64,000 nucleotides of DNA from Methylicorpusculum oleiharenae (GCF_009828925.2 NZ_WUTY02000001.1:2262492-2326491); one strand, 5' to 3'. Counted from the first letter of the stretch, positions 1 to 7,822 are shown. The notes: a model not told the origin generated them from the letters alone. Numbers and translations: made by a program.

Positions 1-444
1 ACTTTCAACGATAGGTAGAAGTGCCAGTTCCCCGGGTATGTTTTTTGACTCGATTTCTTCAAGTATTAAATGCAGATAAGGTTCAGCTCTTTGCTGAACT
101 CTGACCAAATATTCAGGGTTTTTTATAAACCAGTTGATTTCTTTTTCTATGCGTTCATTTTCAACTTCAGGCAGCGCATAGAGCGAAACCAGTCTGTCCC
201 AAATGCTTCCGCCTTCACTTTTAACATGACTCGCTGAAGATTTTTTAAAATTTAATTTAGCGAGTTTACGGTTAGGGTATTTGGGTCTGACTGTTGGCTT
301 AGCGTAGTAGTCATCATGAGAGATTACAGGTGGTTTTACACTTTGACTCAAACTGTCATTTGCCGTGTGAGAAGTACATCCCGCAGTGGTCATAATCAAA
401 AGCGATAAAATCGGCAATGACCTGTTAGAATTAATCTTAATCAT
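1..444 (-). CDS. mltD: Membrane-bound lytic murein transglycosylase D, N-terminal part (runs off the left edge)
   Basis: Reading the minus strand from an ATG at 444 gives 148 codons open to the window edge. The N-terminus has a hydrophobic stretch ending in TTAGC, a lipoprotein box with Cys at residue 23, so this should be an outer-membrane-anchored lipoprotein. After a Ser/Pro-rich linker comes the MltD start region, with IWDRLVSLYALP, an NPEYL segment and the family motif PGELALLPIVES just before the catalytic SLT domain, which lies outside the window. MltD cleaves peptidoglycan glycan strands in the periplasm. In Enterobacteria mltD, gloB, yafS, rnhA and dnaQ are neighbours. Here mltD is divergent from a yafS-like gene across 86 bp, with no gloB between them. 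The identification is by motif and synteny; the catalytic domain itself is not visible. Confidence 0.87.
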   Translation of the reverse strand, partial: MIKINSNRSLPILSLLIMTTAGCTSHTANDSLSQSVKPPVISHDDYYAKPTVRPKYPNRKLAKLNFKKSSASHVKSEGGSIWDRLVSLYALPEVENERIEKEINWFIKNPEYLVRVQQRAEPYLHLILEEIESKNIPGELALLPIVES

Positions 445-530
445 ATCATTTATACTTTTTTACCAAGGAAAACGATAGTATAGCCGCTTTTGTTTGAAAT
501 TCATCGTATTTTGCATTTTGAGATTCCTGT

Positions 531-1244
531 ATGAAGCGTAAATTTTTATTCGGCTGGTATCAAACGCCAAGAGGAAAGCTCTTGCAAGAGGTCGAAGCTT
601 CTTTTATTAAGCGTTCAATAACAGTGAGTTGCAAACAAAAAATATTGCAGATAGGTGGGTTGGGCTGGGAAGAGGAGTTTATTGATTGCGATTTATACGA
701 TATTACAATTCTCGATGTAAACGGCCTGGGATGCCCAAAAGCGAAGAAATTAAGGGCAAAAGCCTATGCTTTGCCCATTCAAAGCGAAAGTATTGATTTG
801 ATTTTGCTGCCGCATCTGCTGGAATTCGATGCTCATCGCTTTCAAACCATGCGCGAAATAGAGCGGGTATTAAAGTCGGAAGGTCACTTGGTTATTATCA
901 ACTTTAATCCCTGGAGCTTTTGGGTGCGTTATCAATATATGTGGGATATCCGATTGGCGGATTCCTTTTTGGGTCACTTCATCAGTAAAAAACGAGTACT
1001 CGATTGGTTGCGCTTACTTAACTTTGAGGCCAAGGCTATTTCCGATCTGACTATTGATAAAGATAAGCCCAGGCCTGTCGATGTGGACGGCGGCTTTGTT
1101 TCTTTGTTTGCCACATCCTATGCAATCAGAGCGATTAAAAGGCGCTACAATCTGATTCCATTTACTCCGGTCACTGTTAAAAAATCAGGTTTTGCCATTG
1201 CCGGTAACATGGAATCCTCGCAAAGATCACAAGATAATGTCTGA
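531..1244 (+). CDS. SAM-dependent methyltransferase (YafS-like, class I)
   Basis: A 237-residue soluble protein. Residues about 35-140 form a Methyltransf_11-type Rossmann fold: a weak motif I ([12 protein letters not shown]), an acidic residue after the second strand (ITILDVNG), a motif with [20 protein letters not shown], and [17 protein letters not shown]. This matches the YafS family, which sits beside rnhA in many Gammaproteobacteria; its substrate is unknown. The last 8 bases overlap the chosen rnhA start, suggesting translational coupling. The glycine-rich SAM loop is less canonical than in most class I enzymes, but the later motifs are clear. The methyltransferase fold is fairly certain, the exact reaction unknown. 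Confidence 0.8.
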   Translation: MKRKFLFGWYQTPRGKLLQEVEASFIKRSITVSCKQKILQIGGLGWEEEFIDCDLYDITILDVNGLGCPKAKKLRAKAYALPIQSESIDLILLPHLLEFDAHRFQTMREIERVLKSEGHLVIINFNPWSFWVRYQYMWDIRLADSFLGHFISKKRVLDWLRLLNFEAKAISDLTIDKDKPRPVDVDGGFVSLFATSYAIRAIKRRYNLIPFTPVTVKKSGFAIAGNMESSQRSQDNV

Positions 1245-1689
1245 ATCAGTCATCATTTATACCGATGGAGCCTGTAAAGGCAATCCCGGTCCGGGAGGCT
1301 GGGGCGTTATACTCGCCTATAAAGGTAAGGAAAAGGAGCTGCATGGCGGTGAAGCTTTGACAACCAACAACCGTATGGAACTCATGGCTGCCATTAAGGC
1401 GCTGGAAGAACTGAGTCGTCCTTGTGAGGTTGTATTGAATACCGATTCCAAATACGTTCTACAAGGTATTACCGAGTGGCTGCCCAACTGGAAAAAAAGA
1501 GGGTGGAAAACCGCGGCTAAAAAACCGGTCAAAAATGAAGATTTATGGCGCAGGCTAGATCAGGCGCTCATTCAGCATAAGGTGGAATGGCAGTGGATCA
1601 AGGGCCATTCCGGTGATCCCGGCAATGACCGGGCCGATCAGCTCGCTAATCTGGGTATTGAATCACTCAAGCAAACTGTTACCGGTTAA
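1237..1689 (+). CDS. rnhA: Ribonuclease HI
   Basis: Degrades the RNA strand of RNA-DNA hybrids (R-loops, Okazaki primers) in the cytoplasm. From ATG 1237 the protein is 150 residues, the usual RNase HI length. The catalytic carboxylates fall exactly at the E. coli positions: D10 ([11 protein letters not shown]), E48 (NNRMELMA), D70 (NTDSKY) and D134 (GNDRAD), with the catalytic H124 in IKGH. A longer reading frame begins at 1192, but the first 15 residues lie inside the upstream methyltransferase and are not RNase H-like, so the internal ATG is preferred. It overlaps the upstream stop by 8 bases. Confidence 0.96.
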   Translation: MSESVIIYTDGACKGNPGPGGWGVILAYKGKEKELHGGEALTTNNRMELMAAIKALEELSRPCEVVLNTDSKYVLQGITEWLPNWKKRGWKTAAKKPVKNEDLWRRLDQALIQHKVEWQWIKGHSGDPGNDRADQLANLGIESLKQTVTG

Positions 1690-1851
1690 GGATTTCTCGA
1701 TGCTGTTTATTTAAGCGTATTGTGTAGGAGCGGGCCTATCGATTAATTGCGATGGCATTGACTAAAAGGCATTGGCGCTTTCCCGGCGGGTTAAATTTAA
1801 ATAACAGCACTATTTACGATCTTGACTAAAACACTCAATTTTTAAGCAACA

Positions 1852-2520
1852 ATGACAAGCACTTTAGACTATGTAGAACAATTGCCGGAATCCGTTCATC
1901 GTTATTCCATTATATGGATTCATGGATTGGGAGCCGATGGGCATGACTTTGAGGGTATAACACCCGCACTGGACCTCCATGATGCCGGTGTTCATTTTAT
2001 TTTTCCTCATGCTCCGCTGCAACCGGTTACGATCAATGGCGGAATGGTCATGCGTGCCTGGTATGACATCATGGAAATGACGCTGATCCGGAAAGTTGAT
2101 GAACAAGGTATTTACGCCTCGTCAGATGCCATCCATGAGCTGATCCAAATGGAAATCAATAAAGGTATTCCTTCCGAAAATATAGTGCTCGCCGGATTTT
2201 CACAAGGCGGCGTCATTGCGTTGCATGCAGGTCTGCGCTTTCCGCAGAGACTGGGCGGCATTGTTGCGCTATCGACCTATTTGCCGACAATTCCCCAGCT
2301 TGAAACCGAAGCAGCTGAAACAAACAAAACCACGCCGATTTTGATGGTTCATGGTACGGCCGATCCTGTGGTCGCTATTCAGGCGGGCAAAATGGCGCGT
2401 GACGGTTTGATTGCATTAGGTTATCGGATCCAATGGCTGGAATTTGCGATGCAGCACGAAGTGATTTATCAGGAAATTGATGCGATCAAAAAATTCATAA
2501 AACAGTGTTTCAATCAGTGA
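1852..2520 (+). CDS. Alpha/beta hydrolase, carboxylesterase/phospholipase family
   Basis: A 222-residue protein of the bacterial carboxylesterase/lysophospholipase family (EstB/YpfH-like). The nucleophile elbow GFSQGG places Ser117, the acid is probably D171 in HGTADPVV, and the base H202 in MQHEV, in the usual order and spacing. The oxyanion-side motif IWIHGLGADGHDF is also typical. There is no signal peptide, so it should act in the cytoplasm on short-chain esters or lysophospholipids; the true substrate cannot be read from sequence. It lies 162 bp after rnhA and 10 bp before dnaQ, so it is probably co-transcribed with dnaQ. Confidence 0.88.
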   Translation: MTSTLDYVEQLPESVHRYSIIWIHGLGADGHDFEGITPALDLHDAGVHFIFPHAPLQPVTINGGMVMRAWYDIMEMTLIRKVDEQGIYASSDAIHELIQMEINKGIPSENIVLAGFSQGGVIALHAGLRFPQRLGGIVALSTYLPTIPQLETEAAETNKTTPILMVHGTADPVVAIQAGKMARDGLIALGYRIQWLEFAMQHEVIYQEIDAIKKFIKQCFNQ

Positions 2521-2530
2521 GGCAGCTTCA

Positions 2531-3232
2531 ATGAGCAGACAAGTCGTACTGGATACCGAAACGACCGGATTAAATCCCCAGGAAGGTCATCGCATCATTG
2601 AAATCGGTTGTGTTGAATTGGTCAACCGGCGCTTAACCGGGCGGCATTTTCATGTCTACATCAATCCGCAACGTGTGATTGATAGCGGCGCGATTGAAGT
2701 GCACGGTATCACCAATGAATTTTTGACCGATAAGCCGTTGTTTACCGACATTGCAGATGATTTTATCCAGTTCATTAAAGAATCTGAATTGATAATCCAT
2801 AACGCGCCTTTTGACGTAGGTTTTATCAACCACGAATTTGCTTTGCTGGATAAGACTCTAGGCACCGTTAACCAATACAGCGAAGTATTTGACACATTGA
2901 CCTTTGCCCGCAAAAAGCATCCCGGACAGCGCAATAGTCTGGATGCTCTGTGTAAGCGTTATGGTATAGATAACAGCCATAGAGAGCTACACGGCGCATT
3001 GCTGGATGCCGAAATTCTTGCCGAAGTTTATTTATTGATGACCGGTGGGCAATCTTCGCTATTGGAAGAAGCCACGGACAGCGGGCAAGAGCAAACAAAT
3101 CTGCAAGTAAAACGGGTTTTAGCGGACCGCAAACCGTTAGCCATCATCTACTGTAATGAAGACGAACTTCAGCAGCATCAGGCCCGGTTGGCCGCCATAG
3201 AAAAAGCAAGCGGCAATTGTTTGTGGAAATAG
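2531..3232 (+). CDS. dnaQ: DNA polymerase III epsilon subunit (3'-5' proofreading exonuclease)
   Basis: A 233-residue DEDDh exonuclease. Exo I is VLDTETTGL with D8 and E10, Exo II is HNAPFDVGF with D95, and Exo III is HGALLDAEILAEVY with H154 and D159, the same pattern as E. coli epsilon. The remaining C-terminal segment (about 180-233) is Gln-rich and should hold the alpha-subunit-binding tail. It proofreads during replication as part of the Pol III core. It follows the hydrolase gene by 10 bp. In E. coli rnhA and dnaQ are divergent; here both are on the plus strand with the esterase between them, a local rearrangement of the same neighbourhood. Confidence 0.96.
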   Translation: MSRQVVLDTETTGLNPQEGHRIIEIGCVELVNRRLTGRHFHVYINPQRVIDSGAIEVHGITNEFLTDKPLFTDIADDFIQFIKESELIIHNAPFDVGFINHEFALLDKTLGTVNQYSEVFDTLTFARKKHPGQRNSLDALCKRYGIDNSHRELHGALLDAEILAEVYLLMTGGQSSLLEEATDSGQEQTNLQVKRVLADRKPLAIIYCNEDELQQHQARLAAIEKASGNCLWK

Positions 3233-3364
3233 GGTCAAGCATTCGTAACAGATAAAGTATCTACACAGTCAGGCAGATAGAGCCAGCTCGGAGAGCCTAA
3301 ACCAACAATCGAAGCATTCAACTTACAAAATGTTTATCTGTTGGGTTATGGCTATGGCCTGATT

Positions 3365-3437
3365 CCAGAAGCCATGGACGGCAAAGGCTGTTATACATCC
3401 TTGTGTCCTGGATCCCGGCAATCCCTGCCGGGATGAC
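3365..3437. repeat. Dispersed intergenic repeat (CCGGCAATCCCTGCCGG family)
   Basis: This 324-base gap (3233-3556) contains no gene I can support. It holds a repeat whose first part, from CCAGAAGCC to CTTGTGTCCTGG, reappears in inverted orientation at 26456-26504. It ends with the palindrome CCCGGCAATCCCTGCCGGG followed by ATGACG. Related palindromes occur at 6725-6748 and 26571-26595. It looks like a REP- or MITE-type non-coding element. Confidence 0.6.
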
Positions 3438-3556
3438 GCCTAACGCGAACAGTACTTTATCTAGTGGGTTGAATTCGCCAAATTTCAGTTTCATGTTTTT
3501 TTAGCGATATCACCATAGAGGCTCTTTTTGAATTTCGAAAAATCGTTGTCAACACC

Positions 3557-3982
3557 ATGAATCCACGTTTCCAGCAATCCCTGCATCTTCAAATCAATTC
3601 CTCTCACTGGCAACTGCGCTTTATCCGCCTAGTTCATTTGCTGGCCCTATCTGCCGTATTATTGGCTTCATTGTCTATCTGGATTAAGGCTATGCTGATC
3701 CTTTGTTTGGTAGTTAGCGGTTTTATCTATTCGCAACGAACAGCCAATCCCAAGAATAAAATGGCCGTTAGATTCAGCGATGCAAACGGTTGGCAAATTG
3801 ATGCCGGAAACGGTTTTGAAGCCATTCAAATTCGCCCGTCTACCGTAATAACACCCTGGCTCATTGTGCTTCATTACACGGTAGTCAGTCGTAAACTTTA
3901 CGTACCCATTTTTTGCGATGCTCTGAAAACCGCCGATTTCAGAAAATTACTTGTGCAGCTTAAAGTCAGCGGACTCGGTTAG
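3557..3982 (+). CDS. YgfX/CptA-like inner-membrane protein
   Basis: A 141-residue protein with two hydrophobic segments near residues 24-40 and 43-58, followed by a soluble domain with a Trp-containing strand (DANGWQID), a VITPWLIVLHY segment and a C-terminal KTADFRKLLVQLKV. This layout matches the YgfX (CptA) family, membrane proteins usually encoded next to sdhE and first described as a toxin acting on cytoskeletal proteins. No sdhE-like gene is adjacent here, so the usual partner is missing from the neighbourhood. Assignment rests on topology and the FRxLLVxL tail and is moderate. Confidence 0.55.
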   Translation: MNPRFQQSLHLQINSSHWQLRFIRLVHLLALSAVLLASLSIWIKAMLILCLVVSGFIYSQRTANPKNKMAVRFSDANGWQIDAGNGFEAIQIRPSTVITPWLIVLHYTVVSRKLYVPIFCDALKTADFRKLLVQLKVSGLG

Positions 3983-4036
3983 GCAGGCCATTGCTGTGCC
4001 GGATTAATTCTAATCGTCAGATACTCAAAAGGATCT

Positions 4037-4115
4037 CGTCATTCCGGTCTCATGGATGGATAAAAGCTGACCATCCATGTCGCTGGGTATCCGCTCCCGG
4101 CGGGCATGAAGTCGT
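4037..4115. repeat. Degenerate copy of the CGTCAT-ended intergenic repeat
   Basis: This stretch upstream of ychF begins CGTCATTCCGG, contains the near inverted pair CATGGATGG / CCATCCATG, and then CTCCCGGCGGGCATGA. It resembles the CGTCAT...ATGACG element at 6652-6748, with a diverged right end. No coding potential was seen. Confidence 0.4.
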
Positions 4116-4209
4116 TTCTTAAATCTGACAAAGTAGAATTAAGAACTGTATAATTGCCGGTTTTTACGGGAAGCCTGCCCGTACCGAATAACCAGAAACT
4201 GAGAGCACT

Positions 4210-5301
4210 ATGGCCCTATATTGTGGAATCGTCGGCTTGCCGAATGTCGGCAAATCGACTTTGTTTAACGCACTGACCAAGGCAAAAATTGCCGCTGAAA
4301 ATTACCCGTTTTGTACCATCGATCCTAATGTCGGCGTTGTTCCGGTTCCAGACAGTCGTATGGACAAGTTGGCCGAAATTGTCAAACCACAGCGCATACT
4401 GCCCACCACGATTGAATTTGTCGATATTGCCGGTTTAGTGGCAGGGGCATCCAAAGGGGAAGGGCTGGGTAACCAGTTTTTAGGTAACATCCGCGAAACA
4501 GATGCGATCGCCCATGTCGTGCGCTGCTTTGTCGATGATAATGTCATCCATGTCAGCGGTAAAATCGATCCCGTCGCCGATATAGAAGTTATCAACAAAG
4601 AATTGGCGCTTGCCGATATGGCGACGGTTGAAAAAGCCTTGCTGCGCGTAATGAAAGCTTCAAAGTCAGGCAATAAGGACGAATTGGCAAAAAAGGAAGT
4701 TCTGGAAAGAGTCAATCAGCAACTGGACAAAGGCGAGCCGGTCAGGGCGTTAAGGCTAAGTGATGATGAAATAGCACTGATCAAAGAACTGTGTCTGTTG
4801 ACAATCAAGCCGACAATGTACATAGCCAACGTTCAGGATGACGGATTTGAAAACAATCCGATGCTCGATAAAGTCCGTGCTCATGCGGAAAAAGAAGGCG
4901 CCATCGTCGTACCTGTCTGCGCGGCCATTGAATCTGAAATTGCCCAATTGGAAGAAGATGAAAAACAGGAGTTTCTTCAGGATCTGGGCTTGGATGAACC
5001 GGGCTTGAATCGTGTGGTCAGGGCAGGGTATCAATTGCTTAACCTGTCAACTTACTTTACCGCCGGCGTTAAAGAAGTCAGAGCCTGGACCATACCTGTC
5101 GGCGCTACTGCACCGCAAGCCGCCGGCGTAATTCACAGCGATTTTGAAAAAGGCTTTATTCGCGCGGAAGTGATCGCTTATGACGATTTCGTCACTCATA
5201 AAGGCGAGCAAGGTGCTAAAGATGCCGGCAAATGGCGCCTGGAAGGTAAAGACTACATTGTCAAAGACGGCGACGTCGTGCACTTTAGATTCAACGTTTG
5301 A
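4210..5301 (+). CDS. ychF: Redox-regulated ATPase YchF (OBG-family)
   Basis: A 363-residue Obg-family P-loop protein of the usual length for YchF/OLA1. The N-terminal G domain carries the P-loop GLPNVGKST (residues 9-17), the switch II motif [17 protein letters not shown], and the G4-like ANVQDD in place of NKxD, the feature that gives YchF its ATP preference. A coiled-coil insertion (about 130-165) and a C-terminal TGS domain (about 278-363) follow. It binds ribosomes and acts in the oxidative-stress response. Its stop codon lies inside the -35 box of the downstream tRNA promoter. Confidence 0.97.
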   Translation: MALYCGIVGLPNVGKSTLFNALTKAKIAAENYPFCTIDPNVGVVPVPDSRMDKLAEIVKPQRILPTTIEFVDIAGLVAGASKGEGLGNQFLGNIRETDAIAHVVRCFVDDNVIHVSGKIDPVADIEVINKELALADMATVEKALLRVMKASKSGNKDELAKKEVLERVNQQLDKGEPVRALRLSDDEIALIKELCLLTIKPTMYIANVQDDGFENNPMLDKVRAHAEKEGAIVVPVCAAIESEIAQLEEDEKQEFLQDLGLDEPGLNRVVRAGYQLLNLSTYFTAGVKEVRAWTIPVGATAPQAAGVIHSDFEKGFIRAEVIAYDDFVTHKGEQGAKDAGKWRLEGKDYIVKDGDVVHFRFNV

Positions 5302-5326
5302 CAAACAAAAAGCGGGTCACTATAAT
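5298..5326 (+). promoter_or_regulatory. Consensus sigma-70 promoter for tRNA-Met
   Basis: A perfect -35 box TTGACA (5298-5303), a 17-base spacer and a perfect -10 box TATAAT (5321-5326). The -35 box contains the ychF stop codon. The tRNA begins 26 bases after the -10 box, so a start near 5333 gives a short leader. A G/C-rich stretch (GCCCGC) follows the -10 box, as in discriminator regions of stringently controlled stable-RNA promoters; that role is inference. Confidence 0.85.
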
Positions 5327-5338
5327 GCCCGCTCTTTT
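5311..5338 (+). terminator. Hairpin after ychF, interleaved with the tRNA promoter
   Basis: AGCGGG (5311-5316) pairs with CCCGCT (5328-5333) around an 11-base loop that contains the TATAAT box, followed by CTTTT. It could act as a weak intrinsic terminator for ychF. The T tract is short, so the call is tentative. Confidence 0.4.
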
Positions 5339-5351
5339 ACAGACCTCATTA

Positions 5352-5428
5352 GGCGATGTAGCTCAGCCGGTTAGAGCGTGGGATTCATAACCCCAAGGTC
5401 GGTGGTTCGATCCCACCCATCGCCACCA
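5352..5428 (+). tRNA. tRNA-Met (CAT anticodon)
   Basis: A 77-base cloverleaf. The acceptor stem GGCGATG pairs fully with CATCGCC, followed by discriminator A and an encoded CCA. The D arm is GCTC...GAGC, the anticodon loop TTCATAA carries CAT, and the T arm is GGTGGTTCGATCCCACC. It does not have the CGCGGGG-type start and mismatched 1-72 pair of initiator tRNA, so it is an elongator Met or, less likely, the lysidine-modified Ile2 tRNA. The inner anticodon-stem pair (A31-C39) is mismatched as I fold it. Confidence 0.93.
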
Positions 5429-5597
5429 TAAATAAAGGTTAGATTTTTTCTAACTTACTCCAGACTAATTGACGTTGGCTAGTGATTCAATTTTCATAAT
5501 GCAAAGTTAGGGAATTAAAATAAAAATCCCCAAAATGGATTATTACTATCTAGCTGGGCTTAAATAATTTTTGCAACGTATACAAAACTAAACGCCT

Positions 5598-6416
5598 ATG
5601 CAGCATTTTTCCATTTATCCCCAAGAAATGTTAGCTAGTGTCTGGCGTAATCGTAGCTTGATAAAAGCGTTGGTAAAACGTGAAGTCATAGGGCGCTATC
5701 GTGGTTCGGTATTAGGCATCTTTTGGTCATTTTTTAATCCAGTATTCATGCTGTTGGTCTACACCTTTGTATTCAGTGTTGTATTTAAAGCGCGCTGGAC
5801 GGGCGGCAGTGAGTCAAAAACCGAATTTGCCTTGGTTTTATTCGCAGGCTTGATGGTTTTTAATTTGTTTTCAGAATGTATCAACCGGGCGCCAAGCCTG
5901 ATACTTGCAAACGTCAACTATGTCAAAAAAGTGGTTTTCCCGTTAGAGATCTTGCCTTGGGTCAGTATGGGGTCTGCTATTTTTCATGGCTTAGTCAGTC
6001 TGTTCGTTTGGCTGATTTTTTATACTATTCTATTTGGGTTGCCTCACCCGACAGCACTGCTTTTTCCGATAATTCTAATACCTTTATTATTGATGACCAT
6101 GGGGTTGTCTTGGGGATTGGCCTCCTTAGGCGTTTACTTGCGTGATATTGCCCAAATCATCGGTTTGATAACGACAACATTGATGTTTCTGTCGCCGATT
6201 TTTTATCCTATTACAGCATTGCCGCCCCAATATCAATCAATTTTATTGCTAAACCCATTGACCCCCGCCATCGAGCAAGGCCGCTCTTTGTTGGTATGGG
6301 GTAAAATGCCGGATTGGCACTTGTTTATTATTTATCTATTTGTATCGCTGTCTATTGCATGGCTGGGTTTTGCCTGGTTTCAAAAAACAAGGAAGGGTTT
6401 TGCGGATGTCCTCTAA
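5598..6416 (+). CDS. wzm: ABC-2 type polysaccharide export permease (Wzm)
   Basis: A 272-residue membrane protein with about six transmembrane helices and the ABC-2 signature of O-antigen and capsule exporters: the N-terminal amphipathic LIKALVKREVIGRYRGSVLGIFWSF and the central SPIFYPITALPPQYQ loop. With Wzt it would move finished, undecaprenyl-linked O-polysaccharide across the inner membrane. It opens the polysaccharide locus 169 bp after the tRNA. Its partner wzt is normally immediately downstream, but here about 2 kb of toxin-antitoxin debris separates them. Confidence 0.93.
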   Translation: MQHFSIYPQEMLASVWRNRSLIKALVKREVIGRYRGSVLGIFWSFFNPVFMLLVYTFVFSVVFKARWTGGSESKTEFALVLFAGLMVFNLFSECINRAPSLILANVNYVKKVVFPLEILPWVSMGSAIFHGLVSLFVWLIFYTILFGLPHPTALLFPIILIPLLLMTMGLSWGLASLGVYLRDIAQIIGLITTTLMFLSPIFYPITALPPQYQSILLLNPLTPAIEQGRSLLVWGKMPDWHLFIIYLFVSLSIAWLGFAWFQKTRKGFADVL

Positions 6417-6467
6417 TGATTTTGCCTATTGGATTAATTGCTAACATGGCTCAAGTGGGCACAAAAG

Positions 6468-6934
6468 ATGAGACCAACTGAAGCACAAATAGACACAATC
6501 CGTAAAATGACTAGCAAAAACTTTTGCGATGATGCGTTGGTTTGGCTATTTGGATCACATGGATGTTAATAAACGCGGCGGCGATGTGGATCTATATCGA
6601 AACGACAAAACGGCACCTGATTGCCAAGATGTTTCAGCAAATCCACAAGTCCGTCATGCCCGTCTGGAAACGGGCATTCAGTGCCATGAATGGTAAGCTT
6701 CGAGCTATCCATGGAGTCTGGTTTTCGGCAATCCCTGCCGAAATGACGCGCTCGGCTAGGGAAAAAGAGTTAGAGCTGAATTATCTTTATAATCACGAAT
6801 CGGCATATAAGCTGATGTCACAATTACAATGCAAAATTGCGCTGGAAGAGAATCTAAATTTGGCTATTGATATCATCGTAAAACAATCCGGTAAAGATAA
6901 ACCCATTAATATCCTGGCAAAAGTCCAGAGGTAA
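6468..6934 (+). pseudogene. Broken MNT-type nucleotidyltransferase (antitoxin) gene
   Basis: The frame opening at ATG 6468 reads through ALVWLFGS and stops at 6567-6569, where an MNT domain should continue with GSR...GGDIDLYIE. The missing part GGDVDLY appears in another frame at 6577-6597. The C-terminal part (CKIALEENLNLAIDIIVKQ, DKPINILAKVQR) is in a third frame up to the stop at 6932-6934. A 97-base repeat (6652-6748) splits the gene. So the gene has at least one indel plus an insertion and should be dead. The original product resembles MntA-like antitoxins that adenylylate a HEPN toxin. Confidence 0.7.
6652..6748. mobile_element. MITE-like insertion in the MNT pseudogene
   Basis: A 97-base segment bounded by CGTCAT (6652-6657) and its inverse ATGACG (6743-6748), carrying internal hairpins GCCCGTCTGGAAACGGGC and TTCGGCAATCCCTGCCGAA. 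It interrupts antitoxin-like coding sequence and shares its right-end palindrome with intergenic repeats at 3413-3437 and 26571-26595. It encodes no protein, which fits a non-autonomous element mobilised in trans. Target-site duplication was not clear. Confidence 0.55.
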
Positions 6935-6938
6935 GATT

Positions 6939-7109
6939 GTGACCGAACATTTACGTTTGCGGGCTAAGCTACTTACACACTTAAAACAAATGCGGCGTTA
7001 TTTAGAGTATTCAGCACAACGCGTTCGAGCTATATTACCCATCACGGACTGGCTGCAAATAAGCCAGGAACAGCATGAAACGTTGGCTGCTTTCTTTATC
7101 AACAGATGA
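6939..7109 (+). pseudogene. Truncated HEPN-like toxin remnant
   Basis: A GTG-started 56-codon frame lies 4 bases after the MNT remnant. It begins TEHLRLRAKLLTHLKQMRRYLEYSAQRV and continues ILPITDWLQIS, a helical N-terminus of the kind encoded beside MNT genes as the HEPN toxin partner. After LAAF the similarity ends and the sequence switches to DNA matching the middle of the vapC gene at about 8245. The gene was therefore cut by a deletion or recombination and lacks the HEPN RxxxxH region. The family call is from memory of MNT/HEPN pairs and is moderate. Confidence 0.5.
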
Positions 7110-7218
7110 ATGGATAAAGGAAGCTCGGGAACAGGGTGCTCAGTACGCGAGTAATGACTAAGTTTTTCCAAAATACCCGAAGCTTGCTGGTTATTTGTTG
7201 ACAGGTAAACAAGCATGA
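7092..7218 (+). pseudogene. Internally deleted vapC (PIN toxin) remnant
   Basis: Bases 7092-7135 match the intact vapC around 8242-8275 (TATCAACAGATGA.TGG and following). Bases 7137-7218 match the vapC 3' end at 8397-8478, including CGGGTATTTGTTGAC-like sequence and the final ATGA overlap with a wzt start. The middle of the gene, which would encode the PIN active site, is missing. It is evidence that the segment vapC plus wzt 5' end once existed here in a second copy. Confidence 0.65.
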
Positions 7219-7370
7219 CTGGCATCGACATCAAAGCAGAAAACCTCAGTACAGGATATCAAGCCGCGCGACCAACTTCAGCAGTTTATAACGCCCCGTT
7301 TGCAGCGACTAGCCCGGCCAGCGGTAGCATTCAAATCAATGGCCTGTCCACTCGATTTGTTGCCATTTAG
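7215..7370 (+). pseudogene. Decayed wzt 5' end, copy 1
   Basis: A 51-codon frame starts MTGIDIKAENLS, closely matching MTDIAIKVENLS of the intact wzt. It then shifts frame: in the +1 frame the DNA reads RDQLQQFITPRLQRLAR, typical of the Wzt segment after YDKP. Later SGSIQINGL resembles SGDVIVNGR beyond the Walker A loop. The Walker A region itself is deleted. The PRLQRL-type segment differs from the RGRKKY version in the intact gene, so this remnant seems to come from a different wzt allele. Confidence 0.65.
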
Positions 7371-7390
7371 CGTCTGAAAGAATAAAAAAC

Positions 7391-7687
7391 ATGAGACTGA
7401 CAAAACAACAAACAGAAACTATTGCTCAAACAGTTACCCGTCTGGCTGGAATTGGATCGGCGATATATTTATTTGGATCCAGACTCAACGACCAAGCAAA
7501 AGGCGGGGATATAGATCTACTCATTGAATCCGATACGGAGCTATCGCTAATACAGCGAGCACAGATTAAAATGGAACTGGGATCACAACTTGGCTTATCC
7601 GTTGACATCGTGTCGAAATACCGTGGTGCTGTAGCAACAACTTTCCAAGTTATCGCTCAGTCTCAGTCGACTCAATTGGAGATGTGA
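7391..7687 (+). CDS. MNT-domain nucleotidyltransferase, MntA-like antitoxin without an adjacent partner
   Basis: A complete 98-residue protein with the minimal nucleotidyltransferase fold. The GS-x9-DxD motif spans GSRLNDQAKGGDIDLLIE, and a later VDIV supplies the third strand carboxylate region. MntA-type proteins neutralise HEPN RNases by AMPylating them. No intact HEPN gene lies on either side: upstream is a wzt remnant, downstream another wzt remnant. It could be a leftover antitoxin still protecting against a HEPN toxin elsewhere, or simply decaying. Reading frame and motif are intact. Confidence 0.75.
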   Translation: MRLTKQQTETIAQTVTRLAGIGSAIYLFGSRLNDQAKGGDIDLLIESDTELSLIQRAQIKMELGSQLGLSVDIVSKYRGAVATTFQVIAQSQSTQLEM

Positions 7688-7726
7688 GTGAAGCTAAAGC
7701 GTCGATAAATGGTCTTGAGGGGTAAA

Positions 7727-7822
7727 ATGAAAGCGAATAGTAAGGTTACTATCTAACTAGAAATCCTCGGCAAGTGCTATCGCATTTACGACAAGCTTTT
7801 TGAACAGTTGTTACAGATGCAA
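7727..7822 (+). pseudogene. Decayed wzt 5' end, copy 2
   Basis: From ATG 7727 the frame reads MKANSKVTI and stops at 7754-7756. In the same frame it continues LEILGKCYRIYDKLFEQLLQM, which lines up with VENLSKCYQIYDKPQDRLLQM at residues 8-28 of the intact Wzt. The similarity ends near 7822, and the vapB-type gene begins 28 bases later. This is the second remnant of a wzt N-terminus in 600 bases. Confidence 0.65.

Noticed and set aside
5352-5428. tRNA-Met as the attachment site of an integrated island carrying the polysaccharide locus
   Set aside because: No integrase gene and no repeat of the tRNA 3' end was found near 23-27 kb.
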